Source of the DNA: an uncultured Lachnospiraceae bacterium
Lineage (GTDB): Bacteria; Bacillota; Clostridia; Lachnospirales; Lachnospiraceae
Assembly: GCA_934408585.1 (NCBI GenBank)
Contig: CAKRVA010000002.1
Span: 310,001-374,000, forward strand
DNA: 64,000 nt
Direction: 5' to 3'
The position numbers and the translations under genes are program-made. The notes below the pieces were generated by a model. The model did not search any database. It was given only the letters and a program-made list of their open reading frames with translations, and was not told the DNA's origin. This document shows positions 8,475 through 17,698 of this stretch, piece by piece (position 1 is the stretch's first letter; each line of letters opens with the position of its first letter).

Positions 8475-9032
8475 TCATTTTTTTCGCTTCATCTTTTTCC
8501 TATTTTTTTTCTTTTTCTCTTTTATTTTGATTTCAAAATTATTATATTCCCTTTTTAACATCATAAGTAAACGATACAATGGTTTTCCTACCATTATCAT
8601 AATAACAAAATTACCAATACAATGAACCACATCCCAGGGAAGTCCACTGATAAAATAACTCCATGCGTAAGTTGGACTGATTAAAATATTTAAAACAGCA
8701 AATAAAGAACCAAAAATCAGTCCAAACCCACCGGATACCATTGCCCAGATGAGAAATTCTTCTTTTATAATCTTTTTCAACAACATGGTAATGACACATA
8801 AAAGCGGCCAGACATACAGATAAGAAATCCACCAGGTTCCAAATCCCCACTGTATTAATTCAAACATATTAAATACAGTAACAATTAAAATGGTTTCCCA
8901 ACCAAAAACAAGAGAATAGATAATGACTAACAGGGACACTAATTCAATATTAGGAAGAAATTCCAAGGCTATTTTAGACACATAAAGGATAGCACTTAAA
9001 AGCGCTATCCTTGTCATTTTTCGAATACTCAT
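8475..9032 (-). CDS. ECF transporter S component, probably corrinoid-related
   Basis: 185 aa, five to six membrane helices and a very Lys-rich C-terminal tail. The N-terminus (RIALLSAILYVSKIALEFLP) and the GW...W motif in the second/third helix are typical of S components, which bind a vitamin and dock on a shared EcfAAT energizing module not present here. It starts 1 nt after the stop of the DUF4430 gene and both lie under a cobalamin riboswitch, so cobalamin, a precursor or dimethylbenzimidazole (CblT-like) is the likely cargo. Substrate assignment is contextual. Confidence 0.78.
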   Translation of the reverse strand: MSIRKMTRIALLSAILYVSKIALEFLPNIELVSLLVIIYSLVFGWETILIVTVFNMFELIQWGFGTWWISYLYVWPLLCVITMLLKKIIKEEFLIWAMVSGGFGLIFGSLFAVLNILISPTYAWSYFISGLPWDVVHCIGNFVIMIMVGKPLYRLLMMLKREYNNFEIKIKEKKKKNRKKMKRKK

Positions 9033-9033
9033 T

Positions 9034-9432
9034 TTACCAGCCCTGTACTAATGTAAAGTTGTAAACGTCGCCATCCATCAAAGGAATCTGATCAGCACCG
9101 GTTGTTGCAGACTCACCATTTACAGATACACACCACCAATACTGGTTGTCTAAATCTTCTTTCATTCCATTGAAGCCTGTAATATAAATGCCATATTCTG
9201 TTTCATTATACTCACATCCTTCAAAGGTCCGTAAAAATTCTCCAAGGAATTCTGCATCTGACTTACATTCTGTTGTTTCATTGTAATTATCTCTTTCTGA
9301 AACAATTTCAACCGTAAAAGTCTTCATTCCCTCCTGTGTGTCCTTGTGGTTCAGTACAACTGCAACTACTGCTATAATCGCAACAATTACTGCAAATACA
9401 GAAACCAATGTAATCTTTTGTTTCTTGCTCAT
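9034..9432 (-). CDS. DUF4430 / transcobalamin-like C-terminal domain protein
   Basis: 132 aa. One N-terminal membrane helix (about 7-27), then an extracellular domain 38-132 with YWWCVSVNG, LMDGDVYNFTLV at the end, the signature of PF14478, related to the C-terminal domain of vertebrate cobalamin carriers. Strong GGAAGGAG site before the ATG. Placed between a B12 riboswitch and an ECF S component. I infer it captures or presents a corrinoid at the cell surface; direct cobalamin binding is not demonstrated by the sequence. Confidence 0.85.
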   Translation of the reverse strand: MSKKQKITLVSVFAVIVAIIAVVAVVLNHKDTQEGMKTFTVEIVSERDNYNETTECKSDAEFLGEFLRTFEGCEYNETEYGIYITGFNGMKEDLDNQYWWCVSVNGESATTGADQIPLMDGDVYNFTLVQGW

Positions 9433-9470
9433 TTTTTTCTCCTTCCTTTCTCACCAAAGAAACAGATACT

Positions 9471-9661
9471 ACGTTTATGGCAAGTCTTAGGACTTGGTTT
9501 CCACAAAATTTTTCACCTTCTCACTGTTTTTCCTCAAAAACTGCAATGGTTATGTGCATTTTTTGCACATATGAAAAATTTCTCCACCTTACCTCAGAGT
9601 AAGCTGTCAATGATTTTCACATTGTTCCTTATTAAGTCTGTAAAACAGACACCATAACCGT
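9471..9661 (-). promoter_or_regulatory. Cobalamin riboswitch
   Basis: Minus-strand leader of the DUF4430/ECF pair. P1 is closed by ACGGTTATGG (9652-9661) with CCATAAACGT (9471-9480). Inside are the core-like segment TTAATAAGGAA followed by GTGAAAATCATTGACAG, and the B12-box-like AAGTCCTAAGACTTGCC (about 9479-9495), matching the AGYCMGGAGACCTGCC consensus in pattern. Only 38 nt separate P1 from the ATG and no T-tract terminator is seen, while a small hairpin (TTTCTTT/AGAAAG) overlaps the ribosome site, so translational control is more likely than termination. Confidence 0.85.
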
Positions 9662-9722
9662 TTGTTCTATTCTATTGTCGTTTTTCATTCTAACAGTACG
9701 ATGCATTCGTTGCAAGAGATTT

Positions 9723-10034
9723 TTAGGATAACATACCCTCTAATTTTGCCTTGCCAACTACACCTACCGATGTTTCTGTTGCAATTCCGTTTTTAAATAC
9801 CATCACGGTAGGAACACTCATTACACGAAACTTCTGTGCCAGTTCCGGTGCTTCATCCACATTTACTTTGCAAATTTTTGCTTTTCCATCATAATCCTTT
9901 GCGATTTCATCGATAATCGAGGATAACATTTTACATGGACCACACCATTCTGCATAAAAATCAACTAAAACGGGCATTTCTGCCTGTAATACTTCTTTGT
10001 CAAAATTTTCTGTTGTCAGGTTAATTTCTGTCAT
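9723..10034 (-). CDS. trxA: Thioredoxin
   Basis: 103 aa. Active site WCGPC with C31 and C34, conserved Asp in VDFYAEW, and the cis-proline loop MSVPTVMVF. Reduces protein disulfides with electrons from thioredoxin reductase in the cytoplasm. AGGAG lies 9 nt before the ATG. It stands alone between the cobalamin unit and pgi; no reductase gene is nearby. Confidence 0.95.
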   Translation of the reverse strand: MTEINLTTENFDKEVLQAEMPVLVDFYAEWCGPCKMLSSIIDEIAKDYDGKAKICKVNVDEAPELAQKFRVMSVPTVMVFKNGIATETSVGVVGKAKLEGMLS

Positions 10035-10129
10035 AATCTTTTGCTCCTTTCATCCATTTCTGTATTCTTAAGTTTGTCTTTTATACCTTTATTTATACAC
10101 CATTTTTTATAATTGTCCATATTTAACCG

Positions 10130-10158
10130 TAAAAAAGGCAGCCTGTAAAAAGGCTGCC
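10130..10158 (-). terminator. Intrinsic terminator of pgi
   Basis: On the minus strand GGCAGCC (10152-10158), an 8-nt loop, GGCTGCC (10137-10143), then TTTTTTA. It lies 19 nt after the pgi stop codon. Confidence 0.85.
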
Positions 10159-10176
10159 CTCTGATTACCATAAATT

Positions 10177-11523
10177 CTATAATCTCTTTAATAACTCTTC
10201 TCTTTGTGCTTCATAACCCGGTTTTCCAAGAAGTGCAAACATGTTTTTCTTATAGCTTTCCACTCCCGGTTGATTAAATGGATTCACACCCAGAAGATAT
10301 CCACTGATTCCACATGCAAATTCAAAGAAGTAGAACAACTGTCCCAGATAATATTCATTTACTTCCGGTATATGAATCATAAGATTTGGTACATGTCCAT
10401 CGGTATGTGCTAAAATCGTTCCATTCATTGCACTCTTATTTACAAAATCTACCGATTTTCCTGCCAGATAATTTAATCCATCCAAATCCACCGGCTCTTC
10501 TTCCAAAATAATTTCTTCACGGGCTGTTTCAATATCGATGACCGTTTCAAACATGATTCTGGCGCCATCCTGAATAAACTGACCCATAGAATGTAAATCG
10601 GTTGTTAAATCCACACTTGCAGGGAAAATACCCTTCTGGTCTTTTCCTTCGCTTTCGCCATAGAGCTGTTTCCACCATTCTGAAACATAATGAACACACG
10701 GCTCATAATTTGCAAGAATTTCAACCTGTTTTCCTTTACGAAGAAGAATATTACGAATTGCTGCATATTTTAAAGCATCATTCTCTTCAAACGGAGTTTC
10801 CAATGCTAATTTCCGTCCTGAAGCAGCACCCTCGATAAGTTTATCAATATCTGCACCACTTACGGCAATCGGAAGAAGACCAACCGCGGTAAGTACAGAA
10901 AAACGTCCGCCAACATCATCCGGCACAACAAAGCTTTCATAACCTTCTTCATCCGCAAGATGCTTCAAGGAACCCTTTGCTTTATCCGTAGTAGCATAAA
11001 TACGCTTTGCAGCTTCTTCTTTTCCATATTTCTTTTCCATTAATGACTTGAATACACGGAATGCAATAGCCGGTTCTGTGGTTGTCCCGGATTTACTAAT
11101 CATGTTAATGGAAAAATCTCTGTCTCCAATCACATCCATCAAATGCTTAATATAGGTAGAGCTGATGGAATTCCCTACAAAATATATTTCCGGTGTTTTC
11201 CGGATGTTCTTGTCAACCACATTATAAAAACTGTGGCGCAAAAACTCGATAGCAGCTCTTGCTCCAAGGTAAGAACCACCAATTCCGATTACAAGCAGTA
11301 CTTCAGAATCACTTTGGATTTTAGCTGCTGCTTTTTTAATTCTTTCAAACTCCTCTTTGTCATAGTCCACAGGTAAATCAATCCATCCAAGAAAATCATT
11401 TCCTGCTCCTGTTTTTGAAACTAATACCTCTTTTGCATCCAAAGTAAGTTTTTTCATCGACTCGATTTCATGTTCCTGGATGAAAGATGTTGCTTTGGAC
11501 TCATCAAATGTAACTTTTTTCAT
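10177..11523 (-). CDS. pgi: Glucose-6-phosphate isomerase
   Basis: 448 aa, the shorter bacterial type. Motifs GIGGSYLGARAAIEF (about 80-94), ISKSGTTTEPAIAF (about 142-155) and ESEGKDQKGIFPASVD with the catalytic Glu (about 290) are intact, as is a His/Lys-rich C-terminal helix. Interconverts glucose 6-phosphate and fructose 6-phosphate. AAAGGAG 7-8 nt upstream of the ATG. Monocistronic, ending at a clear terminator. The PgmB product made at 48-52 kb would enter glycolysis through this enzyme. Confidence 0.97.
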   Translation of the reverse strand: MKKVTFDESKATSFIQEHEIESMKKLTLDAKEVLVSKTGAGNDFLGWIDLPVDYDKEEFERIKKAAAKIQSDSEVLLVIGIGGSYLGARAAIEFLRHSFYNVVDKNIRKTPEIYFVGNSISSTYIKHLMDVIGDRDFSINMISKSGTTTEPAIAFRVFKSLMEKKYGKEEAAKRIYATTDKAKGSLKHLADEEGYESFVVPDDVGGRFSVLTAVGLLPIAVSGADIDKLIEGAASGRKLALETPFEENDALKYAAIRNILLRKGKQVEILANYEPCVHYVSEWWKQLYGESEGKDQKGIFPASVDLTTDLHSMGQFIQDGARIMFETVIDIETAREEIILEEEPVDLDGLNYLAGKSVDFVNKSAMNGTILAHTDGHVPNLMIHIPEVNEYYLGQLFYFFEFACGISGYLLGVNPFNQPGVESYKKNMFALLGKPGYEAQREELLKRL

Positions 11524-11601
11524 TTTTTTGCTCCTTTCAAGTATCTTAGCTTTTGTTTTCGAAATCTCCTGTGTCTAGTTTATCAAAACGCATTTATATT
11601 A

Positions 11602-12243
11602 TCAAACTAAAAATTCCTCTAATAATTCTTCCAATTCCTGCTGTTGTGAAAAATTAACAACAACCTTTTCTTCCTTTTTTCCTTCTTTCTGCGCTTTTTC
11701 CTGCTGCTTTTCCACAATTGCTAATTCTACCTGTAATCTTGGGCTTAAATGGTTATCCAGAAAATCAACCAGATTAATCTGAATTATTTTTTTCCGCTCC
11801 TCTACATTGATAATACCGGATACAGAAAAATATAGATAAAGTCCCAGTATACTTATCAGATAATAGGGAATCATATCAAATAAGCTTCTTCCAAGTGACA
11901 ACTGCAAAAAAATACTGATACCCGTTGTTAAAATGAAGAAAAACATCAACTGTCCGGAAAGATGAAGGTACTTCGTTAACGGTATTTTAAAAAGTGTAAT
12001 TTTTTTTAAAAATTTGTCTACAAAGACCGTTGTATTTACCATTTTTCCATTTAATTTATAATAGTTGATATATTTCTGTCTGCACTGGCGCAAAATGCTG
12101 TTCTTGGTATAACTCATATTTTCGGATTCCTGTACCATTTGCTGCATAATCACACCCACGGTCAGCTGGAATATAATACTTAGTGAAAGAAATACAATCA
12201 TACATATGGATAAAAGGCGAAAATCATATAATATGGAAAACAT
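11602..12243 (-). CDS. Membrane protein of unknown function
   Basis: 213 aa, not recognised. One helix at about 10-35, two at about 97-118 and 120-140, and a charged C-terminal tail (VEKQQEKAQKEGKKEEKVVV then ELEELLEEFLV) that may be coiled coil. AGGAGGGATT before the ATG makes the start secure. The stop is 78 nt upstream of the pgi start on the same strand. A divergent murG starts 177 nt away. The topology recalls small regulatory or scaffold membrane proteins of Clostridia, but no family can be named. Confidence 0.6.
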   Translation of the reverse strand: MFSILYDFRLLSICMIVFLSLSIIFQLTVGVIMQQMVQESENMSYTKNSILRQCRQKYINYYKLNGKMVNTTVFVDKFLKKITLFKIPLTKYLHLSGQLMFFFILTTGISIFLQLSLGRSLFDMIPYYLISILGLYLYFSVSGIINVEERKKIIQINLVDFLDNHLSPRLQVELAIVEKQQEKAQKEGKKEEKVVVNFSQQQELEELLEEFLV

Positions 12244-12420
12244 AATCCCTCCTGCCGCTTATAAAGCTAATTCTTTTTTCCTTTTATTATACCTTTATAA
12301 TCCTTCAAAAGGAGTGATTACTTGTCCAATTATTTCGACAAAAAATATGCGCGATTCTATGGAAAACATAGCTAAAATCTGCTATACTTTTTGAGGAACA
12401 AAGAAAACTGGAGGCATAAT

Positions 12421-13503
12421 ATGGAAGAATCAAAACTTTATAAAATTGTTCTTACCGGTGGCGGCACTGCAGGTCACGTTACTCCAAATATTGCACTCAT
12501 TCCCCATTTGCAAAAAGAAGGTTATGATATAACCTATATGGGGTCCTATGATGGTATTGAAAAAAAATTAATTGAAGATTTCCATATACCATATTATGGT
12601 ATTTCTACCGGAAAATTCCGGCGTTATCTTGATATCAAAAACTTCACCGACCCTTTCAAAGTTGTAAAGGGTTATCATGAAGCCAAAAAAATTTTAAAAG
12701 AAATAAAACCAAATGTTGTTTTTTCAAAGGGCGGCTTTGTAAGTGTTCCTGTTGTTCATGCTGCTGCCTCTCTGAACATCCCCTGTATCATTCATGAATC
12801 CGATATGACTCCGGGTCTTGCAAATAAGCTTTGCATCCCTTTTGCCAAAAAAATATGTTGTAACTTTCCGGAAACATTATCTATGCTTCCAAAGGATAAA
12901 GCCGTTTTATCCGGCTCGCCTATCCGTGAGGAACTTGCTACCGGAGATAAAAACAAAGGACTTGACCTATGTGGGTTCCATACCATGAAGCCGGTTATTA
13001 TGGTAATTGGTGGAAGCCTCGGTGCCAATTCTATTAACATGGCTGTCCGCGACGCATTACCAAAACTTCTTAAGGATTTTCAAATTGTTCACATCTGTGG
13101 AAAGGGAAAAATTGATGAATCCCTGCTGCAAACTTATGGATATAAACAATTTGATTACGTTAAAACGGAATTAAAGGACTTATTTGCTATGGCAGACCTT
13201 GTCATTTCCCGTGCAGGTGCAAACTCCATTTGTGAGCTGCTCGCACTGAAAAAACCAAATCTGCTGATTCCTCTTTCTGCAAACAGCAGTAGAGGCGATC
13301 AGATTCTCAATGCAAAATCCTTCGAATCCCAAGGCTTTTCGGTGGTCCTGAATGATGATGAGCTTACACCGGAGCTTCTTTGTGAAAAAATACTTGAGTT
13401 GTTCTTTGAACGTCAAAAGTATATTGATGCGATGAGTAAAAGCTCACAGTTGAATTCCATAAAAACCATTATGAATCTCATAAAAGAAGAGACCGTACAA
13501 TAA
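12421..13503 (+). CDS. murG: UDP-GlcNAc:undecaprenyl-PP-MurNAc-pentapeptide GlcNAc transferase
   Basis: 360 aa from the ATG at 12421 (GGAGG 7 nt upstream; an earlier in-frame start at 12391 has no site). GT28 fold with the N-terminal G-loop LTGGGTAGHVTPN, FSKGGFVSVP, the central IGGSLGA and the sugar-nucleotide site ISRAGANSICELLALKKPN. Makes lipid II from lipid I at the inner membrane face. Isolated from a division/cell-wall cluster and transcribed against replication, unlike its neighbours. A TATACT -10-like box lies near 12383. Confidence 0.93.
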   Translation: MEESKLYKIVLTGGGTAGHVTPNIALIPHLQKEGYDITYMGSYDGIEKKLIEDFHIPYYGISTGKFRRYLDIKNFTDPFKVVKGYHEAKKILKEIKPNVVFSKGGFVSVPVVHAAASLNIPCIIHESDMTPGLANKLCIPFAKKICCNFPETLSMLPKDKAVLSGSPIREELATGDKNKGLDLCGFHTMKPVIMVIGGSLGANSINMAVRDALPKLLKDFQIVHICGKGKIDESLLQTYGYKQFDYVKTELKDLFAMADLVISRAGANSICELLALKKPNLLIPLSANSSRGDQILNAKSFESQGFSVVLNDDELTPELLCEKILELFFERQKYIDAMSKSSQLNSIKTIMNLIKEETVQ

Positions 13504-13520
13504 AGTATGGTCTCTTTTTT
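13488..13520 (+). terminator. Intrinsic terminator of murG
   Basis: AGAGACCGTAC (13488-13498), short loop, GTATGGTCTCT (13505-13515) and TTTTT. It begins within the last murG codons. The hairpin is symmetrical enough to stop the convergent lacI transcript too, though the opposite T-run is weak. Confidence 0.85.
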
Positions 13521-14520
13521 ATTCTCTCAAACAAGTGGATTCCCTCGGAATTACTCTGCCCTGAAGCTCCTGGGTTCTTCCTTCTTCTTCTCCTTTAATA
13601 AGTGCCACAAGGCGCTCTACAGCTAATACCCCCTGTTTTTCAAAGGAGGTTCTTACCGTGGAAATAGAAGGCTTTACCAAACGGGTAGTTTCAATATCAT
13701 CACATCCTAATACATTGACATCCTCAGGCACACGGATACCCTCTTCCTGTAATGCCTGTATGGTTCCAATCGCACTCTCATCATTTCCGGCGAAAATTGC
13801 TTCCGGAAGTTCCTTACCACTTTCCAGAAACTCTTTAATTGCCTCATAGGATGCTTCTCTTTCGAATAAACCTTGTAAAATGTAATCCTCTTTTAAAGTA
13901 AAACCAGCTTTATTTAAAGCTGTTTCGAAACCTCTGCGTCTTTCCTCATTATCATAGTTGTTCGGTACACCCGACATATATGCAAAACTATGATTTCCAA
14001 GTTCCAACAGATATTTTGCCGCTAACTCTCCTCCATGAAAGGAATCAAAAATAACACTGCTGACATGCGGTGCATGAATTTTACGGTCAATAAACACAAT
14101 TGGTATTTCATTTTCTAAAATAATACTTTTCTCGTAGTCTTTTACAAATTCATTAAGAATAATTGCTCCATCCATCTGACCACCGAGAATATTTTCCATA
14201 ATTTTGTCAGAACGGTTGCTTATAAAGATATTCAGGGAATAGCCATTTTTAAAGCAGCTTTCATATATGGAATTTGCAAGAACACTATAATATGGCCCCT
14301 TGATTGCAGATACAAACAAACCAATTACCTTTGTCGCCTGAGCTTTTAAATGACGTCCATTCAAATTAGGCACATAATGAAGCTTTCTTGCAACCTCCAA
14401 AATATGCTCTTTTGTTTTTGGCTGTAATACGTCTACATCATTTAATGCATTGGAGACGGTAGAAATGGATACTCCTGCTTCTTTTGCAATATCTTTAATC
14501 GTAACTTTTCTTGAGGCCAA
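13519..14520 (-). CDS. LacI family transcriptional regulator of the GH30 locus
   Basis: 333 aa, full length. N-terminal helix-turn-helix VTIKDIAKEAGVSISTVSNAL, hinge, then periplasmic-binding-like effector domain (DGAIILNEFV, FIDRKIHAPHVSSV, FAGNDESAIGTIQAL). The start is TTG at 14520 with AAGGAG 8 nt upstream; no ATG fits. The gene is last of the locus and has its own promoter (TATAAT at 14553-14558) with a palindromic operator immediately downstream. The same palindrome covers the transporter promoter at 20.04 kb, so it probably represses both. The effector sugar is unknown. Confidence 0.92.
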   Translation of the reverse strand: MASRKVTIKDIAKEAGVSISTVSNALNDVDVLQPKTKEHILEVARKLHYVPNLNGRHLKAQATKVIGLFVSAIKGPYYSVLANSIYESCFKNGYSLNIFISNRSDKIMENILGGQMDGAIILNEFVKDYEKSIILENEIPIVFIDRKIHAPHVSSVIFDSFHGGELAAKYLLELGNHSFAYMSGVPNNYDNEERRRGFETALNKAGFTLKEDYILQGLFEREASYEAIKEFLESGKELPEAIFAGNDESAIGTIQALQEEGIRVPEDVNVLGCDDIETTRLVKPSISTVRTSFEKQGVLAVERLVALIKGEEEGRTQELQGRVIPRESTCLRE

Positions 14521-14537
14521 TGATATTCTCCTTAAAA

Positions 14538-14551
14538 TAAAAACGTTATTA
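14538..14551. promoter_or_regulatory. LacI operator at the lacI promoter
   Basis: TAAAAACGTTATTA, differing at one base from TAAAAACGTTTTTA found twice near 20.1 kb. It has the central CG of LacI-family sites and begins 1 nt after the -10 TATAAT (14553-14558, minus strand), a position for autorepression. Confidence 0.7.
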
Positions 14552-14592
14552 AATTATACTATCACAATTTATTTTATTTGTAAAAAGGAGTT

Positions 14593-15915
14593 TTACCATA
14601 AAATGGATATCATGGAATGCTTCTTAATTTCAATAAGTTCACTATCCACACCATTTTCACTTACTGCAAATGGAATATCTTTTTCCGTTCGGTTTAATAC
14701 AACAAGAACCTTACTTCCATCTATATTTTCAAAGGCTGTTGCTTCCAAATCGGAAGTATATTTTGTAGCAAGAATCCTTTTTGCTCCCGGTTTTACAAAA
14801 CGGCTGAAATGTCCTATGTAATAGTAAGATAAGTTTACATTTAAAATGTCATTTTCTTCATCATACATAATTGGTGCATCACAGAAGTTACCAACATGAT
14901 TTGGACCACCTTTTTGATTCAGCAGCAAGTTCCAGTCAATAAAACCATTCATTCCTGCATTAAAGTTTCCAATGATATCATGAGCATACATTTCTGCATG
15001 ACAAATTTGATTATCGGTTTCAAATCGCGAATATTCTACACAACCTTCTGTAAAAATAAGTTCTTTATCCACATGTTGGTGATGAACTTCTTCCAATGCC
15101 TCGAAGTAATCTCCGGTATACCAGTGAAAGGCTATTCCATCAATTGCTTTATCGGCTCCGGGTATTTCAAAGCTTTCCTTTACTCTTTCAAGAATAATGT
15201 CTTTGTTGTGATCCCAGACATTTATTTTTATATGTGGATATCCTGCGTTATCCAATGCAGGACGCAAATATTTTACAGCAAATTCCGCTTCCTCCGCACC
15301 TGAATAGATACAGGAATCCCATGTTTGAACTGCTGCCGGTTCGTTTTGCACCGTTACTCTTTCGATTGTAATTCCTTCTTTTTCATATTCACGGATATAC
15401 CGAACCATCATGGATGCCCACATTTCTTTATATTCTTCTTTCAGCTTTCCACCGTGATTCATATCATTATTTGTTTTCATAAATGCAGGTGGACTCCACG
15501 GAGAAGATAAGAATTTGATATCCTTATTTTTTGACTGCGCTTTTTTGATAAACGGAATAATATATTCCTTATCTCTGTCTATGGAAAAAGATTTTAGCTC
15601 TTTATCTGTGCTGTCCTCAATATAAGCATAATTTCCAAGTGCAAAATCACAACTCTGAATATGCGTCCGGCAAAAATTATATTGATTTCCCGCCTGATCA
15701 AAATATAAGTTTAAAAGCTCTTCCTGTTTTTCCGGCGTCATCTGTTGAAAAGTATAGGATGCAGCCTCTGTAAAAGCTCCTCCCATACCAAGAATTTCCT
15801 GGTATTTTATAGTGGGATATACACAAATTTTACGCATTTCAAATTCACCATCTTTGCGAAAAGATAATGCGTTTTCCTGAAAATGAAGATTTTCATCCGA
15901 TACATAATATTTCAT
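14593..15915 (-). CDS. Glycoside hydrolase family 30 (glucosylceramidase-like)
   Basis: 440 aa without signal peptide, so cytoplasmic. TIM-barrel signature GMGGAFTEAASYTF (43-56), LSSPWSPPAFMKTN (136-149), acid/base E192 in VTVQNEP and nucleophile E290 in IFTEGCVE, followed by a C-terminal beta domain. GH30 enzymes cleave beta-glucosides, beta-xylosides or beta-1,6-glucans with retention. With an oligosaccharide importer of the LplA/LplB type upstream it probably hydrolyses an imported beta-linked oligosaccharide. AAGGTGAG precedes the ATG. Confidence 0.9.
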   Translation of the reverse strand: MKYYVSDENLHFQENALSFRKDGEFEMRKICVYPTIKYQEILGMGGAFTEAASYTFQQMTPEKQEELLNLYFDQAGNQYNFCRTHIQSCDFALGNYAYIEDSTDKELKSFSIDRDKEYIIPFIKKAQSKNKDIKFLSSPWSPPAFMKTNNDMNHGGKLKEEYKEMWASMMVRYIREYEKEGITIERVTVQNEPAAVQTWDSCIYSGAEEAEFAVKYLRPALDNAGYPHIKINVWDHNKDIILERVKESFEIPGADKAIDGIAFHWYTGDYFEALEEVHHQHVDKELIFTEGCVEYSRFETDNQICHAEMYAHDIIGNFNAGMNGFIDWNLLLNQKGGPNHVGNFCDAPIMYDEENDILNVNLSYYYIGHFSRFVKPGAKRILATKYTSDLEATAFENIDGSKVLVVLNRTEKDIPFAVSENGVDSELIEIKKHSMISILW

Positions 15916-15935
15916 ATTCTATCTCACCTTTCAAA

Positions 15936-15964
15936 AGAGGAGGGTAAGTTTCTTATCCTCCTCT
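15936..15964 (-). other. Intercistronic stem-loop between binding protein and GH30 genes
   Basis: AGAGGAGGATAAG pairs with CTTACCCTCCTCT around a 3-nt loop, followed by only four T residues. It sits in the 87-nt gap after the binding-protein stop. Such hairpins raise binding-protein mRNA stability or partly terminate; a comparable hairpin follows the second binding-protein gene at 53.9 kb. Confidence 0.7.
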
Positions 15965-16002
15965 TCATTTTTAATTGATATCCGATGAAATATGGCTAAA
16001 AT

Positions 16003-17628
16003 TTATTTGTATCCATATTCATCACAATATGCTGCCCACTGTTCTTTAAATCCTTCACGACATTTTTCAATACCGGCATCTGTCATCTTAGAACGGAATT
16101 CTTCAACAGCTGCATCTACATCACTTACAAGGCCTGCCTGTAATGGTGCAAGATACTGCTTCATAACATTGGAAACTGCAGTTCTTTCTACCTGATAAGC
16201 TTCATAGTTTTCTGTAAATCCTTCGTAAATATTTACGTTCGGGAATTTTGTCTTGCTTCCAAGTTCATTATACTTATCAAACATTTTCTGCAATTCTTTA
16301 TCTGTCTTCTGCTCAATCTTATAGTCACCATTTCTGAGGTTCCATGTATTGAAGCCTTCGTAATTGAAGTTTTCGCTTAAGTTCACATAGCATCCTTCTT
16401 CATCAAGTTCATAGTGAACTCCTTCGATACCACACTGAACCAGTTTATTCAATTCTTCATCAGTCATGAAAAGCTCTAATACTTTGATTGCTCTTTCCGG
16501 ATTCTTACATCCACGTACAATCGCAGTACCATTCTGTGTTGCATGTCCCGGGAACATAACACCATTTACTTCGCCATATGCAATATATGCGGATTCCCAA
16601 TCATCCGGATGATCCTTTTCAAAATCGGATATTGCAGTAATCTGCTTGTTCGGATTCTGACCGGCAACTTCTGCTACACAAAGTCCATTTTTATATGCTT
16701 CACTATTGTTGGTATCAGAAAGTGCACTCTTTGACCAGAAACCAAGGTCTGCCCATTTCTTCATCAATTTTACATCTTCTACGAAATCATCGGAATACCA
16801 GTAATCATATACCTGATCCGGTGTATCATAGTTAGCAGCAAGACCATAAGGAAGTCCGTTTGTTCCTACCCATGGATATTTCAGATTCAGAATCCATGCA
16901 GCATCAAATCCGGTTAAAAATCCCTGACTTTCTTCTGTGGTAACGGTTAAAAGTCCCTGACTGGGATCATTTTCCTTGATTCCAAGTAAGTATGCTTCAA
17001 AGTTTTCAATACTATCAGGAACCGGAAGATCATATTTTACTCTCAAGTCTTCACGATATTTAATACCATTACTTGTATATTCTGCCCATGTATTTGGAAT
17101 TGCATATACAGAACCGCCTACACTACACATATTTAATGCCTGATCGCCAATTAATGCCTTTAAATCAGGTGCTACATTGTCTAATAAATCATCTAATTCT
17201 TCAAATGCACCACTGGATGCCAGCTGTCCAAAATTTAACCAGTTTGCAATGTAAATTAAATCTGCAGTTCCTGCTGTCATTTCAAGACTGTATTTCTGCT
17301 GGAAATCTGTCCAGGTAGCAAACTGAAAATCTACGGTTGCATTTACCTTCTCTAATAAAATTTCATTAATGGCATCTTCTACCATAGTTTCATCTGCCGG
17401 AGCATCACCCATTACATAAAATACAAGGTCTACTCTTTCTGAAGTATCTAATGTAGTTGCTGCACCCTCCCCAGAGTCTGCTGCTTCTGCACCATCATTT
17501 GTTGTTGCTTCTGTTGTCTGTGTTGTTTCCGTTGTTGCACTGCTTTCTGCAGGAGCCTTACTTCCACAAGCTACTAATGATAATACCATAGCAGATGCTA
17601 ACAGAACACTTAATAGTTTCTTTTTCAT
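16003..17628 (-). CDS. ABC transporter substrate-binding lipoprotein (oligosaccharide, LplA-like)
   Basis: 541 aa. Lipobox LVAC with Cys21, a Thr/Ala/Glu-rich linker to about residue 62, then a large type-1 solute-binding domain with aromatic-rich sites (WLNFGQLASSG, YPWVGTNGLPYG, WYSDDF). The 500-residue size matches LplA/YtcQ-like binding proteins for complex sugars. GGAGGTAAGG precedes the ATG. Third gene of the operon, behind two permeases. No ATPase is encoded in the locus, so a shared MsmX-type ATPase elsewhere is assumed. Confidence 0.9.
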   Translation of the reverse strand: MKKKLLSVLLASAMVLSLVACGSKAPAESSATTETTQTTEATTNDGAEAADSGEGAATTLDTSERVDLVFYVMGDAPADETMVEDAINEILLEKVNATVDFQFATWTDFQQKYSLEMTAGTADLIYIANWLNFGQLASSGAFEELDDLLDNVAPDLKALIGDQALNMCSVGGSVYAIPNTWAEYTSNGIKYREDLRVKYDLPVPDSIENFEAYLLGIKENDPSQGLLTVTTEESQGFLTGFDAAWILNLKYPWVGTNGLPYGLAANYDTPDQVYDYWYSDDFVEDVKLMKKWADLGFWSKSALSDTNNSEAYKNGLCVAEVAGQNPNKQITAISDFEKDHPDDWESAYIAYGEVNGVMFPGHATQNGTAIVRGCKNPERAIKVLELFMTDEELNKLVQCGIEGVHYELDEEGCYVNLSENFNYEGFNTWNLRNGDYKIEQKTDKELQKMFDKYNELGSKTKFPNVNIYEGFTENYEAYQVERTAVSNVMKQYLAPLQAGLVSDVDAAVEEFRSKMTDAGIEKCREGFKEQWAAYCDEYGYK

Positions 17629-17698
17629 TCCTTACCTCCTTAAAAAAATATGTTTTTGTTTTTATATCAAAGCACTACTGCTTTCATATCAGGAAAAA

